From Streptomyces rubradiris (GTDB lineage Bacteria; Actinomycetota; Actinomycetes; Streptomycetales; Streptomycetaceae), in the NCBI RefSeq assembly GCF_016860525.1, contig NZ_BNEA01000015.1, positions 4,576,001-4,640,000 on the forward strand: a DNA stretch of 64,000 nt. Reading direction: 5' to 3'. The translations under genes and the position numbers were made by a program. A model generated the notes under the pieces. That model worked only from the letters and a program-made list of their open reading frames with translations. It had not been told where the DNA came from and searched no databases. This document shows positions 28,882 to 37,496 of the stretch, piece by piece. Each line of letters opens with the position of its first letter. Positions within the stretch are counted from its first letter, which is position 1.

Positions 28882-30735
28882 ATGATTTCCAGTGTGCTCG
28901 TCGCGAACCGGGGCGAGATCGCCTGCCGCGTCTTCCGCACCTGCCGTGAGCTGGGCATCCGAACGGTCGCGGTGCACTCCGACGCCGACGCGGACGCGCT
29001 GCACGCGCGCGTGGCCGACACGGCGGTACGGCTGCCGGGCGCGGCGCCCGCCGACACCTACCTGCGCGGCGACCGGGTGGTGCAGGCGGCCCTGGCCGCC
29101 GGGGCCGACGCCGTGCACCCGGGCTACGGCTTCCTCTCCGAGAACGCCGGTTTCGCCCGCGCCGTGCGGGACGCCGGCCTGGTGTGGATCGGCCCGCCGC
29201 CGGAGGCCATCGAGGCCATGGCGTCCAAGACCCGCGCCAAACGGCTGATGGGCCTCGCCCCGCTGGACCCGGCCGAGGTGACCGAGACGGACCTTCCGGT
29301 GCTGGTGAAGGCGGCGGCGGGCGGCGGGGGGCGCGGGATGCGGATCGTGCGCCGCCTGGAGGAGCTGCGGGCCGCCCTGGAGGGCGCGCGCGCCGAGGCC
29401 GCGAGCGCCTTCGGTGACGGCGAGGTGTTCGTGGAGCCGTACCTGGAGCGCGGTCGGCACGTGGAGGTGCAGATCCTCGCCGACGCCCACGGCACCGTCT
29501 GGCCGCTCGGCACCCGCGACTGCTCCCTCCAGCGCCGGCACCAGAAGGTCGTCGAGGAGGCCCCGGCGCCCGGGCTCACTCCTGGGCTCGCGGAGGAGTT
29601 GCGCGCGCTGGCCGTACGCGCCGCCCGCGCCGTGTCGTACACCGGCGCTGGCACGGTCGAGTTCCTGGTCGCCGACGGCCGCGCCCACTTCCTGGAGATG
29701 AACACCCGCCTCCAGGTGGAACACCCCGTCACGGAGGCCGTGTTCGGGCTGGACCTGGTCGCCGAGCAGATCCGGATCGCCGAGGGCCACGCCCTGGGGA
29801 CCGAGCCCCCGCACCCGCGCGGCCACGCCGTCGAGGCCCGCCTCTACGCCGAGGACCCGGCCCGTGACTGGGCCCCGCAGACCGGCACCCTGCACCGGCT
29901 CGCCGTACCGGACGGCGTCCGCCTGGACACCGGTTACACCGACGGGGACACCATCGGCGTCCACTACGACGCCATGCTCGCCAAGGTCGTCGCCCACGCC
30001 CCCACCCGGGCCGAGGCGATCCGCCGGCTCGCCGGCGCGCTGGAGTCGGCCGTGATCCACGGCCCGGTCACCAACCGGGACCTGCTGGTGCGCTCGCTGC
30101 GGCACGAGGAGTTCACCGCGGCCCGCATGGACACCGGCTTCTACGACCGCCACCTCGGCGCGCTGACCACGCCCGCCCACGACCCGTACGCCCCCCTGGC
30201 CGCCGCCCTCGCCGACGCCCACGGCCGCTCCCGGTTCGGCGGCTGGCGCAACGTCCCCTCGCAGCCGCAGGTGAAGCGGTACGCGATGGGCGGCGAGGAG
30301 CACGAGGTCCGCTACCGGCACACCCGGGACGGCCTCGCCGCCGACGGGGTCCGGGTCGTGCACGCCGACGCCCGGCTGGTCGTCCTGGACATCGACGGCG
30401 TACGGCGGAAGTTCACCGTCGCCCGCTACGGCGACCAGGTCCACGTCAACTCCACGCGCCTCACCGCCCTGCCCCGCTTCCCCGACCCGGTCGCCCGGCT
30501 CGCCCCCGGCTCCCTGGTGGCCCCGATGCCGGGCACGGTCGTCCGGATCGCCGAGGGCCTGGCCGAAGGCGCGACGGTGCGGGCCGGCCAGGGGCTCATA
30601 TGGGTGGAGGCGATGAAGATGCAGCACCTGATCTCGGCACCGGCCGCCGGGACCCTCACCGCCCTGCACGCCAGGCCCGGACAGCAGGTCGAGCCGGGCA
30701 CGGTCCTGGCAGTAGTGCAGGAAATCCCTTCCTAG
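28882..30735 (+). CDS. Acyl-CoA carboxylase alpha subunit (biotin carboxylase with BCCP)
   Basis: A 617-residue subunit. Biotin carboxylase opens with VLVANRGEIACRVFRT, has the ATP loop KAAAGGGGRGM, the HPGYGFLSENAGFA region, RDCSLQRRHQKVVEEAPAP and MNTRLQVEHPVTE. A linker domain follows, and the C-terminal biotinyl domain has EAMKM with Lys579 to be biotinylated. The segment between SKTRAKRLM and VLVKAAAGGGG is only 16 residues, about half of that in E. coli AccC, and lacks the usual AGVP turn. With the upstream beta subunit it forms the carboxylase of this operon. Confidence 0.9.
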   Translation: MISSVLVANRGEIACRVFRTCRELGIRTVAVHSDADADALHARVADTAVRLPGAAPADTYLRGDRVVQAALAAGADAVHPGYGFLSENAGFARAVRDAGLVWIGPPPEAIEAMASKTRAKRLMGLAPLDPAEVTETDLPVLVKAAAGGGGRGMRIVRRLEELRAALEGARAEAASAFGDGEVFVEPYLERGRHVEVQILADAHGTVWPLGTRDCSLQRRHQKVVEEAPAPGLTPGLAEELRALAVRAARAVSYTGAGTVEFLVADGRAHFLEMNTRLQVEHPVTEAVFGLDLVAEQIRIAEGHALGTEPPHPRGHAVEARLYAEDPARDWAPQTGTLHRLAVPDGVRLDTGYTDGDTIGVHYDAMLAKVVAHAPTRAEAIRRLAGALESAVIHGPVTNRDLLVRSLRHEEFTAARMDTGFYDRHLGALTTPAHDPYAPLAAALADAHGRSRFGGWRNVPSQPQVKRYAMGGEEHEVRYRHTRDGLAADGVRVVHADARLVVLDIDGVRRKFTVARYGDQVHVNSTRLTALPRFPDPVARLAPGSLVAPMPGTVVRIAEGLAEGATVRAGQGLIWVEAMKMQHLISAPAAGTLTALHARPGQQVEPGTVLAVVQEIPS

Positions 30736-30742
30736 GAGCCCC

Positions 30743-31903
30743 ATGACCAGCGTCATCGAGTCCGAAGAGCACAAGGCCCTGCGCGCCGCGGTAGCCGCCC
30801 TCGGCAAGCGCTACGGCCGCGACTACGTCACCCGCACGGTCGCCGCGGGCAAACCCCCCGCCGAACTCTGGTCCGACGCGGGCAAGCTGGGCTATCTCGG
30901 CGTCAACCTGCCCGAGGAGTACGGGGGAGGGGGCGGCGGCATAGCCGAACTCTCCATCGTGCTCGAGGAACTGGGCGCCGCCGGCTCACCTCTGCTCATG
31001 CTCGTCGTGTCACCCGCCATCTGCGGCACGGTGATCGCCCGCTTCGGCACCGAGGAGCAGAAGCGGCGGTGGCTGCCCGGCCTCGCCGACGGCACCCGGC
31101 TCATGGCCTTCGGCATCACCGAGCCCGACGCCGGCTCCAACAGCCACCGCATCACCACCACGGCCCGCCGGGACGGCACCGACTGGCTGCTCACCGGCCG
31201 CAAGGTCTTCATCTCCGGTGTCGACATGGCCGACGCCGTGCTCGTCGTCGGCCGCACCGAGGACGCCCGCACCGGCAGCCTCAAGCCCTGCCTGTTCATC
31301 GTCCCCACGGACGCCGAGGGCTTCCATCGGCACCCCATCGACATGGAACTCAACGCTGCCGAGAAGCAGTTCGAGCTGACCCTGGACGACGTCCGGCTGC
31401 CCGCGGAGGCGCTCGTGGGCGACGAGGACGCCGGGCTGCTGCAACTGTTCGCCGGGCTGAACCCCGAGCGGATCATGACGGCCGCGTTCGCGATCGGCAT
31501 GGGCCGCTACGCCCTCGGCCGGGCCGTCGAGTACGCCCGCGAGCGTACGGTCTGGAAGGCCCCCATCGGCGCCCACCAGGCCATCGCCCACCCCCTGGCG
31601 CAGGCCCACATCGACCTGGAGCTGGCCCGGCTGATGATGCAGAAAGCGGCCCTTCTCTACGACTCGGGGGACGACATCGGCGCGGGCGAGGCCGCCAACA
31701 TGGCCAAGTACGCGGCGGGCGAGGCCTGCGTGCGGGCCGTCGACCAGGCCGTGCACACCCTCGGTGGCAACGGCCTCACCCGGGAGTTCGGGCTCGCCTC
31801 GCTCATCACCGCGGCCCGCGTGGCACGTATCGCACCGGTGAGCCGGGAAATGATCCTCAACTACGTCTCCCACCAGAGCCTGGGCCTGCCCAAGTCGTAC
31901 TGA
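30743..31903 (+). CDS. Acyl-CoA dehydrogenase
   Basis: A 386-residue FAD enzyme desaturating acyl-CoA. LGYLGVNLPEEYGGG, MAFGITEPDAGSNSHRI and LTGRKVFISGVDMAD mark the helical and beta domains; VDQAVHTLGGNGLTREFG marks the C-terminal FAD site. The usual catalytic Glu near the end is absent; Glu in GLNPERIM sits where isovaleryl- and long-chain dehydrogenases carry theirs, suggesting a branched-chain or citronellyl-CoA substrate (AtuD-like). It lies 7 bases after the carboxylase subunit, in the operon. Confidence 0.88.
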   Translation: MTSVIESEEHKALRAAVAALGKRYGRDYVTRTVAAGKPPAELWSDAGKLGYLGVNLPEEYGGGGGGIAELSIVLEELGAAGSPLLMLVVSPAICGTVIARFGTEEQKRRWLPGLADGTRLMAFGITEPDAGSNSHRITTTARRDGTDWLLTGRKVFISGVDMADAVLVVGRTEDARTGSLKPCLFIVPTDAEGFHRHPIDMELNAAEKQFELTLDDVRLPAEALVGDEDAGLLQLFAGLNPERIMTAAFAIGMGRYALGRAVEYARERTVWKAPIGAHQAIAHPLAQAHIDLELARLMMQKAALLYDSGDDIGAGEAANMAKYAAGEACVRAVDQAVHTLGGNGLTREFGLASLITAARVARIAPVSREMILNYVSHQSLGLPKSY

Positions 31904-31926
31904 GCGGTCCGGCGCGAGGAGGAACC

Positions 31927-33495
31927 GTGTTCCGCAGCGAGTACGCAGACGTTCCGCCCGTAGAACTCCCCATCCACGACGCCGTCCTGGGCCATGCGGC
32001 CGGCTTCGGCGACCAGCCCGCCCTGATCGACGGCACGGACGGCACCACGCTCACGTACGAGCAGGTGGACCGGTTCCACCGGCGCCTCGCCGCCGTCCTC
32101 GCCGGCACCGGCGTCCGCAAGGGCGATGTCCTCGCCCTGCACAGCCCCAACACCGTCGCCTTCCCGCTCGCGTTCTACGCCGCCACCCGCGCCGGGGCCA
32201 CCGTCACCACCGCCCACCCGCTGGCCACGGCGGAGGAGTTCGCCCGGCAGCTGCGCGACAGCGCGGCCCGCTGGATCGTCACCGTCTCCCCGCTGCTCCA
32301 GACCGCCCGCCGGGCCGCCGAACTCGCGGGCGGCGTACGGGAGATCCTGGTGTGCGACAGCGCGCCCGGCCACCGCTCGCTGACCGACCTGCTCGCCACC
32401 ACCGCCCCCGAACCCCGGATCGCCATCGACCCGGCCGAGGACATCGCCGTACTGCCGTACTCCTCCGGCACCACCGGCACCCCCAAGGGCGTCATGCTCA
32501 CCCACCGGCAGATCGCCACCAACCTCGCCCAGCTGGACTCCGCCGTCCCGGCCGGCCCCGGCGACCGCGTCCTCGCCGTCCTGCCGTTCTTCCACATCTA
32601 CGGCCTCACCGCGCTGATGAACGGGCCGCTGCGCAAGGGCGCCACCGTCGTCGTCCTGCCCCGCTTCGATCCGGAGACCTTCCTGGCCGCCATCGACGAG
32701 CACCGCGTCACCGGCCTGTACGTGGCCCCGCCGATCGTCCTCGCCCTCGCCAAGCACCCGGCGGTCGGCCGCTACGACCTCTCCTGCCTGAAGTACGTCA
32801 TCAGCGCCGCCGCCCCGCTGGACGCCCGGCTCGCCCGCGCCTGCTCCGAACGGCTCGGCCTGCCCCCGATCGGTCAGGCGTACGGCATGACGGAGCTGTC
32901 GCCCGGCACCCACGTCGTCCCCCTGGACCGGCTGCGCGAGGCCCCCGCCGGCACGGTCGGACGGCTCGTCGCCGGCACCGAGATGCGGATCGTCTCCCTG
33001 GACGACCCGCACCGCGACCTCGGCACCGGCGAGCCCGGCGAGATCCTGATCCGCGGCCCGCAGGTGATGAAGGGCTACCTGGGCCGCCCCGACGCCACCG
33101 CCGCCCTGATCGACCCCGACGGCTGGCTGCACACCGGGGACGTCGGACACGTCGACGCGGACGGCTGGCTGTTCGTCGTGGACCGGGTGAAGGAGCTCAT
33201 CAAGTACAAGGGCTACCAGGTGGCCCCGGCCGAACTGGAGGCCCTGCTGCTCACCCACCCCGGCATCGCCGACGCCGCCGTGATCGGCGCCCGCGACGAG
33301 GAGGGCAACGAGATCCCGCACGCCTTCGTCGTCCGCCACCCCGGCGCCGACGGCCCGGCCGAGGACGAGGTCCTGGAGTTCGTCGCCGCACGGGTCGCCC
33401 CCTACAAACGCGTCCGCCGGGTCACCTTCACCGACACCGTCCCCCGCGCCGCCTCCGGCAAGATCCTGCGCCGGCAACTCAGGGAGTACACATGA
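31927..33495 (+). CDS. AMP-dependent acyl-CoA synthetase (4-coumarate-CoA ligase-like)
   Basis: A 522-residue adenylate-forming enzyme activating a carboxylic acid to its CoA thioester. Core motifs are PYSSGTTGTPKGVMLTHR (P-loop), YGMTELSPGTH, GWLHTGDVGHVD and DRVKELIKYKGYQVAPAE, with the catalytic Lys in PRAASGKILRRQL. GTG 31927 follows a GAGGAGG ribosome site. It supplies substrate to the operon's dehydrogenase and carboxylase (AtuH-like role). Its TGA is part of ATGA, the first junction of the start-codon array that follows. Confidence 0.9.
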   Translation: MFRSEYADVPPVELPIHDAVLGHAAGFGDQPALIDGTDGTTLTYEQVDRFHRRLAAVLAGTGVRKGDVLALHSPNTVAFPLAFYAATRAGATVTTAHPLATAEEFARQLRDSAARWIVTVSPLLQTARRAAELAGGVREILVCDSAPGHRSLTDLLATTAPEPRIAIDPAEDIAVLPYSSGTTGTPKGVMLTHRQIATNLAQLDSAVPAGPGDRVLAVLPFFHIYGLTALMNGPLRKGATVVVLPRFDPETFLAAIDEHRVTGLYVAPPIVLALAKHPAVGRYDLSCLKYVISAAAPLDARLARACSERLGLPPIGQAYGMTELSPGTHVVPLDRLREAPAGTVGRLVAGTEMRIVSLDDPHRDLGTGEPGEILIRGPQVMKGYLGRPDATAALIDPDGWLHTGDVGHVDADGWLFVVDRVKELIKYKGYQVAPAELEALLLTHPGIADAAVIGARDEEGNEIPHAFVVRHPGADGPAEDEVLEFVAARVAPYKRVRRVTFTDTVPRAASGKILRRQLREYT

Positions 33496-33612
33496 CCGGC
33501 CGGCAGCTCAGGGAGCGCGCATGACCGGCCGGCAGCTCAGGGAGCGCGCATGACCGGCCGGCAACTCACGGGAGCGCGCATGACCGGCCGGCGATTCAGG
33601 GAGTACACATGA
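33481..33612 (+). repeat. Tandem array of ribosome-binding-site and start-codon modules
   Basis: A ~29-base unit carrying AGGGAG-(5 or 6 bases)-ATGACCGGCCGG is repeated so that ATG codons stand at 33492, 33521, 33550, 33580 and 33609 (steps 29, 29, 30, 29). The first two modules encode 10-residue peptides and the third and fourth together a 20-residue one. Each of these frames ends in TGA overlapping the next ATG as ATGA. The last ATG opens the enoyl-CoA hydratase. Probably formed by slippage from one original stop-start junction. Confidence 0.85.
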
Positions 33613-34355
33613 CCGACCCCACCGCGCCCATCGGCCGCACCCGCGCGCGTGCCGTGGAGACGCTCAGCCTCGACGCCACCGAGACCCGCAACCCCCTGTC
33701 CGCGGCCCTCGTCACCGGGCTCGCCGACGCCCTGGCCGACTGCGGTGAGGACCCCGGGGTGCGGGCCGTGGTCCTCACCCACACCGGCACGACGTTCTGC
33801 GCCGGCGCCGACCTGCGCGACCCGCCCGCCCCGGACGCCCTCGTGGCCCTGTTGCGGCGGATCGTGGAACTGCCCAAACCGGTGGTCGCCCGGGTCACCG
33901 GGCACGTCCGGGCCGGCGGCCTCGGCCTGCTCGCCGCCTGTGACATCGCCGTCGCCTCCGCCGCGGCCACCTTCGCCTTCACCGAGGTGCGCATCGGCGT
34001 CGCCCCCGCCGTGATCTCCCTGCCGGTGCTCCCGCGCGCCGACCCCCGCGCCCTGGCCCGCTACTACCTCACCGGCGAACGCTTCGGCCCGGCCGAGGCC
34101 GTGACGCTGGGCCTGCTGACGGCGGCGGCGGACGACGTGGACGACGCCCTCGCCCCCGTCCTGGACGGCCTGCGCCGGGCCTCCCCCGAGGCCCTGGCCG
34201 AGACGAAACGGCTGCTCACGGCTAGGGTGCTGGAGACATTCGACCGGGACGCGGCCGAGCTGACCGCGCTGACGGCCCGGCTGTTCTCCTCCGGCCACGC
34301 CCGGGAGGGGATGACGGCCTTCCTGGAAAGACGTGATGCGGCATGGGTGGTGTGA
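33609..34355 (+). CDS. Enoyl-CoA hydratase/isomerase family protein
   Basis: A 248-residue crotonase-fold protein. The oxyanion-hole motifs are FCAGADLRD and GHVRAGGLGLLAACDIAVAS. TEVRIGVAPAVIS covers the region of the catalytic acids: Glu is present in TEVRIG, whereas the second Glu position is Pro/Ala. Hydratase of a branched enoyl-CoA (AtuE-like, isohexenylglutaconyl-CoA) is inferred from the operon. ATG 33609 is the last of five tandem starts and has AGGGAG upstream. Its end overlaps tetR by 13 bases. Confidence 0.85.
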   Translation: MTDPTAPIGRTRARAVETLSLDATETRNPLSAALVTGLADALADCGEDPGVRAVVLTHTGTTFCAGADLRDPPAPDALVALLRRIVELPKPVVARVTGHVRAGGLGLLAACDIAVASAAATFAFTEVRIGVAPAVISLPVLPRADPRALARYYLTGERFGPAEAVTLGLLTAAADDVDDALAPVLDGLRRASPEALAETKRLLTARVLETFDRDAAELTALTARLFSSGHAREGMTAFLERRDAAWVV

Positions 34356-34948
34356 GGACGACCGAACGCGAGCGCGTTCCCAAGCAGGACCGCAGCCGGG
34401 CCACCCGGCAGCGGCTCCTGGAGGCCGCCGTGGCCTGCCTCGCCGAGCGCGGCTGGGCGGGCTCCACGGTCGCCGTCGTCGCCGAACGCGCCGGTGTCTC
34501 CCGGGGCGCCGCCCAGCACCACTTCCGTACCAGGGAAGACCTCTTCACCGCGGCCGTCGAGTACGTCTCCGAGGAGCGCTCGCTGGCGCTGCGCGCCCTG
34601 TTCCCGGACGGCCCCGCCGACCGCCGGGCCGTCGTGGCGGCCCTCGTCGACCTCTACACCGGCCCGCTCTTCCGCGCCGCCCTGCACCTGTGGGTCGCCG
34701 CCTCCGACGAGGAGCAGCTGCGCCCGCGGGTGACCGAGCTGGAGGCCCGGGTGGGCCGCGAGACCCACCGCATAGCCGTCGAACTCCTCGGCGCCGACGA
34801 GTCCCGCCCCGGCGTCCGCGAGACCGTCCAGGGCCTCCTCGACATGGCCCGCGGCCTGGGCCTGGCCAACCTCCTCACCGACGACACCGCCCGCCGCGAA
34901 CGGGTCGTCGCCCAGTGGGCGGCCCTGCTGGACGACGCCCTGGGCTGA
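34343..34948 (+). CDS. TetR family transcriptional regulator
   Basis: A 201-residue regulator with an N-terminal TetR helix-turn-helix (RATRQRLLEAAVACLAERG, then VVAERAGVSRGAAQHHFRTR, about residues 20-65) and a helical ligand domain. It is the last gene of the acyl-CoA operon and overlaps the hydratase by 13 bases. This position predicts autoregulation through the palindrome at 24631-24650, with an acyl-CoA intermediate as inducer, parallel to AtuR of Pseudomonas. Confidence 0.88.
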   Translation: MGGVRTTERERVPKQDRSRATRQRLLEAAVACLAERGWAGSTVAVVAERAGVSRGAAQHHFRTREDLFTAAVEYVSEERSLALRALFPDGPADRRAVVAALVDLYTGPLFRAALHLWVAASDEEQLRPRVTELEARVGRETHRIAVELLGADESRPGVRETVQGLLDMARGLGLANLLTDDTARRERVVAQWAALLDDALG

Positions 34949-34995
34949 ACCGTCCGTACGGCGGCACTCCTCACGCGGCGCGTTACCCTTGGCCC

Positions 34996-35076
34996 ATGCT
35001 TCCGATGCTCGTCCGCCGCCGCCACGTGGACTACGTGCGCGTCACGAGCACGGGCTGTCGGCACCTCGCCGCCTGA
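34996..35076 (+). CDS. Cysteine-type leader peptide (26 residues)
   Basis: ATG 34996 opens 26 codons ending in TGA at 35074-35076. The peptide contains RRRHVDYVRVTSTGC, the pattern of actinobacterial putative leader peptides (RRHVDLxRVxSxxC) found upstream of sulfur and cysteine genes. The single Cys codon TGT at 35056-35058 lies near the end, where stalling would affect folding of the downstream hairpin. It precedes the oxygenase gene by 98 bases. The ATG at 35005 is an alternative start. Confidence 0.7.
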   Translation: MLPMLVRRRHVDYVRVTSTGCRHLAA

Positions 35077-35111
35077 CAGCCCCCTGCATCTCTCTTTTTC
35101 TTCCTTTTCCC

Positions 35112-35153
35112 GGCACCGGGGGCCGCCCGTACCCCTCGGCGGCCGGCCGTGCC
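35112..35153 (+). promoter_or_regulatory. Attenuator-like hairpin between leader peptide and oxygenase
   Basis: An inner stem GGCCGCC/GGCGGCC (35121-35127 with 35138-35144) is flanked by an outer GGCAC/GTGCC pairing (35112-35116 with 35149-35153). It follows a T-rich stretch after the leader stop and ends 21 bases before the oxygenase ATG, as expected for an element controlled by translation of the leader. Confidence 0.5.
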
Positions 35154-35174
35154 CCGTACACCCGCGGACGCACC

Positions 35175-36200
35175 ATGACCACGCACACAGCGATGTCGTA
35201 CGACCAGCTTCCGATCATCGACCTGTCGGCCGCCGGCCGAGGCCCCCAGGCCCGCGCCCTGCTCCACGCCCAGCTGCACAGCGCCGCCCACGACGTCGGC
35301 TTCTTCCAGCTCGTCGGGCACGGCGTGACCCGGGCCGAGACGGACGCGCTGCTCACCGCCATGCGCGCCTTCTTCGCCCTGCCCGAGGCCGACCGGCTCG
35401 CCCTCGACAACGTCAACTCGCCGCACTTCAGGGGCTACACCCGCACCGGCGACGAGCGCACCGGCGGAGCCCGCGACTGGCGCGACCAGCTCGACATCGG
35501 CGCCGAGCGCCCGGCCCGTGTCCCCGGCCCCGGCGAGCCCCCGTACTGGTGGCTCCAGGGCCCCAACCAGTGGCCCGCCGCGCTGCCCGGGCTGCGCACC
35601 GCCGCCCTCGCCTGGATCGACCGGCTCAGCGCGGTCGCCCACCGGCTGCTGCGCGAACTGCTGACCGCCATCGGCGCCCCGGCAGGCTTCTACGACCCGG
35701 TCTTCGGCGAGCACGCCCACCCGCACCTCAAGCTCGTCCGCTACCCCGGCAGCGCGGCCGACGGCACCGGCCAGGGCGTGGGCGCCCACAAGGACTACGG
35801 GTTCCTGACTCTGCTGCTCCAGGACACCGTCGGCGGCCTCCAGGTCCAGCGCGAGGACGGCCGCTTCCACGACGTGCCGCCCCTGGAGGGCGCCTTCGTC
35901 GTCAACCTCGGCGAACTGCTGGAGGTGGCGACCAACGGCTATCTGCTGGCCACCAACCACCGCGTCGTCAGCCCGCCCGGCGCCACCGAGCGCTACTCGG
36001 TGCCGTTCTTCTACAACCCCCGCCTGGACGCGCGGATCGACCCGCTGCCCTTCCCGCACGCCGCAAAGGCCCCCGGCGTCACCGCCGACCCGGCGAACCC
36101 CCTGTACGCCGAGTACGGCTACAACGAACTCAAGGGCAAGCTCAGGGCCCACCCGCTGGTGGCGGAGCGGCACCACCGGGACTTGCCGGCACCGGCCTGA
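35175..36200 (+). CDS. Isopenicillin N synthase family 2-oxoglutarate/Fe(II) oxygenase
   Basis: A 341-residue double-stranded beta-helix oxygenase. The DIOX_N domain starts LPIIDLSAAG and has DVGFFQLVGHGV. The iron triad is His-x-Asp in GAHKDYGFLTLLLQD and His in TNHRVVSP, with the co-substrate Arg-x-Ser in ERYSVPFF. Such enzymes oxidise small molecules in secondary or sulfur metabolism; isopenicillin N synthesis itself is unlikely without other beta-lactam genes. A cysteine leader peptide upstream suggests control by cysteine or sulfur supply. It is convergent with citrate synthase. Confidence 0.87.
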   Translation: MTTHTAMSYDQLPIIDLSAAGRGPQARALLHAQLHSAAHDVGFFQLVGHGVTRAETDALLTAMRAFFALPEADRLALDNVNSPHFRGYTRTGDERTGGARDWRDQLDIGAERPARVPGPGEPPYWWLQGPNQWPAALPGLRTAALAWIDRLSAVAHRLLRELLTAIGAPAGFYDPVFGEHAHPHLKLVRYPGSAADGTGQGVGAHKDYGFLTLLLQDTVGGLQVQREDGRFHDVPPLEGAFVVNLGELLEVATNGYLLATNHRVVSPPGATERYSVPFFYNPRLDARIDPLPFPHAAKAPGVTADPANPLYAEYGYNELKGKLRAHPLVAERHHRDLPAPA

Positions 36201-36220
36201 TCACCTCCTCGGGCTCCCTC

Positions 36221-37321
36221 TCAGCGGGTCATCCCCTCGTATCCCTGGATGTCCCGGGGGCTGCGCGGCCCCGGCCCCACGTACCGGGCGGAAGGCCGCA
36301 CCAGCCGTCCCGTGCGCTTCTGTTCGAGGATGTGCGCGGACCATCCCGCGGTGCGGGCGCACGTGAACATGGAGGTGAACATGTGCGCCGGCACCTCGGC
36401 GAAGTCCAGCGTGATCGCCGCCCAGAACTCCACGTTCGTGGCCAGCACCCGGTCCGGCCGCCGGTTGTGCAGCTCCTCCAGCGCGGCCTTCTCCAGCGCC
36501 TCGGCCACCTCGAACCGCGGCGCCCCCAGCTCCCGCGCCGTGCGCCGCAGCACCCGGGCGCGCGGGTCCTCGGCCCGGTAGACCCGGTGCCCGAAGCCCA
36601 TCAGCCGCTCGCCCCGGTCCAGGGCTGCCTTGACGTACGCCTGCGCGTCGCCGGTGCGCTCGATCTCCTCGATCATGCCGAGCACCCGGGAGGGCGCGCC
36701 GCCGTGCAGCGGACCGGACATCGCGCCCACCGCGCCCGACAGCGCGGCGGCGACGTCGGCGCCCGTGGAGGCGATGACCCGGGCGGTGAATGTAGAGGCG
36801 TTCATGCCGTGTTCGGCGGCCGAGGTCCAGTAGGCGTCGACGGCCGCGACGTGCTTGGGGTCCGGCTCGCCGCGCCAGCGGATCATGAACCGCTCCACCA
36901 CCGAGCTCGCCTTGTCGATCTCGCGCTGCGGCACCATCGGCAGACCCTGCCCGCGCGCGGACTGGGCGACGTAGGACAGGGCCATGACCGCGGCGCGGGC
37001 CAGGTCCTCGCGGGCCTGGCGTTCGTCGATGTCGAGCAGCGGCCGCAGGCCCCACACGGGGGCGAGCATGGCGAGGGCCGACTGCACGTCCACCCGGATG
37101 TCACCGGAGTGCACCGGGATCGGGAACGGCTCGGCGGGCGGCAGACCGGGGTTGAAGGCGCCGTCGACCAGCAGCCCCCACACGTTGCCGAACGAGACGT
37201 GACCGACCAGGTCCTCGATGTCGACGCCCCGGTAGCGCAGGGCGCCGCCCTCCTTGTCCGGTTCGGCGATCTCCGTCTCGAACGCGACGACTCCTTCGAG
37301 CCCGGGTACGAAGTCGGACAT
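36221..37321 (-). CDS. Citrate synthase 2
   Basis: A 366-residue citrate/2-methylcitrate synthase-type enzyme condensing acetyl- or another acyl-CoA with oxaloacetate. Catalytic residues are His in SGPLHGGAPSRV, His in MGFGHRVYRAEDPR, and the Asp of ITLDFAEVP. It is shorter than hexameric GltA and matches the second, smaller synthase of actinomycetes. The ATG at 37321 is preceded by GAGGAG. Divergent from pdxH across a 175-base gap. It may serve carbon from the neighbouring acyl-CoA operon; this is inference. Confidence 0.88.
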   Translation of the reverse strand: MSDFVPGLEGVVAFETEIAEPDKEGGALRYRGVDIEDLVGHVSFGNVWGLLVDGAFNPGLPPAEPFPIPVHSGDIRVDVQSALAMLAPVWGLRPLLDIDERQAREDLARAAVMALSYVAQSARGQGLPMVPQREIDKASSVVERFMIRWRGEPDPKHVAAVDAYWTSAAEHGMNASTFTARVIASTGADVAAALSGAVGAMSGPLHGGAPSRVLGMIEEIERTGDAQAYVKAALDRGERLMGFGHRVYRAEDPRARVLRRTARELGAPRFEVAEALEKAALEELHNRRPDRVLATNVEFWAAITLDFAEVPAHMFTSMFTCARTAGWSAHILEQKRTGRLVRPSARYVGPGPRSPRDIQGYEGMTR

Positions 37322-37496
37322 CAGGCGGCTCCTCGTGAAGTGTGGCGGTGGTCATCCCGGTGATGCCTCGGCGCGCCGGCGGTCACCCATGGTCAACCCA
37401 ACCGCAAAGGGAGCAGCACGATAACGCCCGGTGCCACGGTTGGGGAGACCACACGACACCGCGTGCCATACCCGTTCTATACGGCAAGATGACCGC

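Noticed and set aside
33492..33608. CRISPR-like repeat array
   Set aside because: The repeats are directly adjacent with no spacers and match a ribosome-site/start-codon module.
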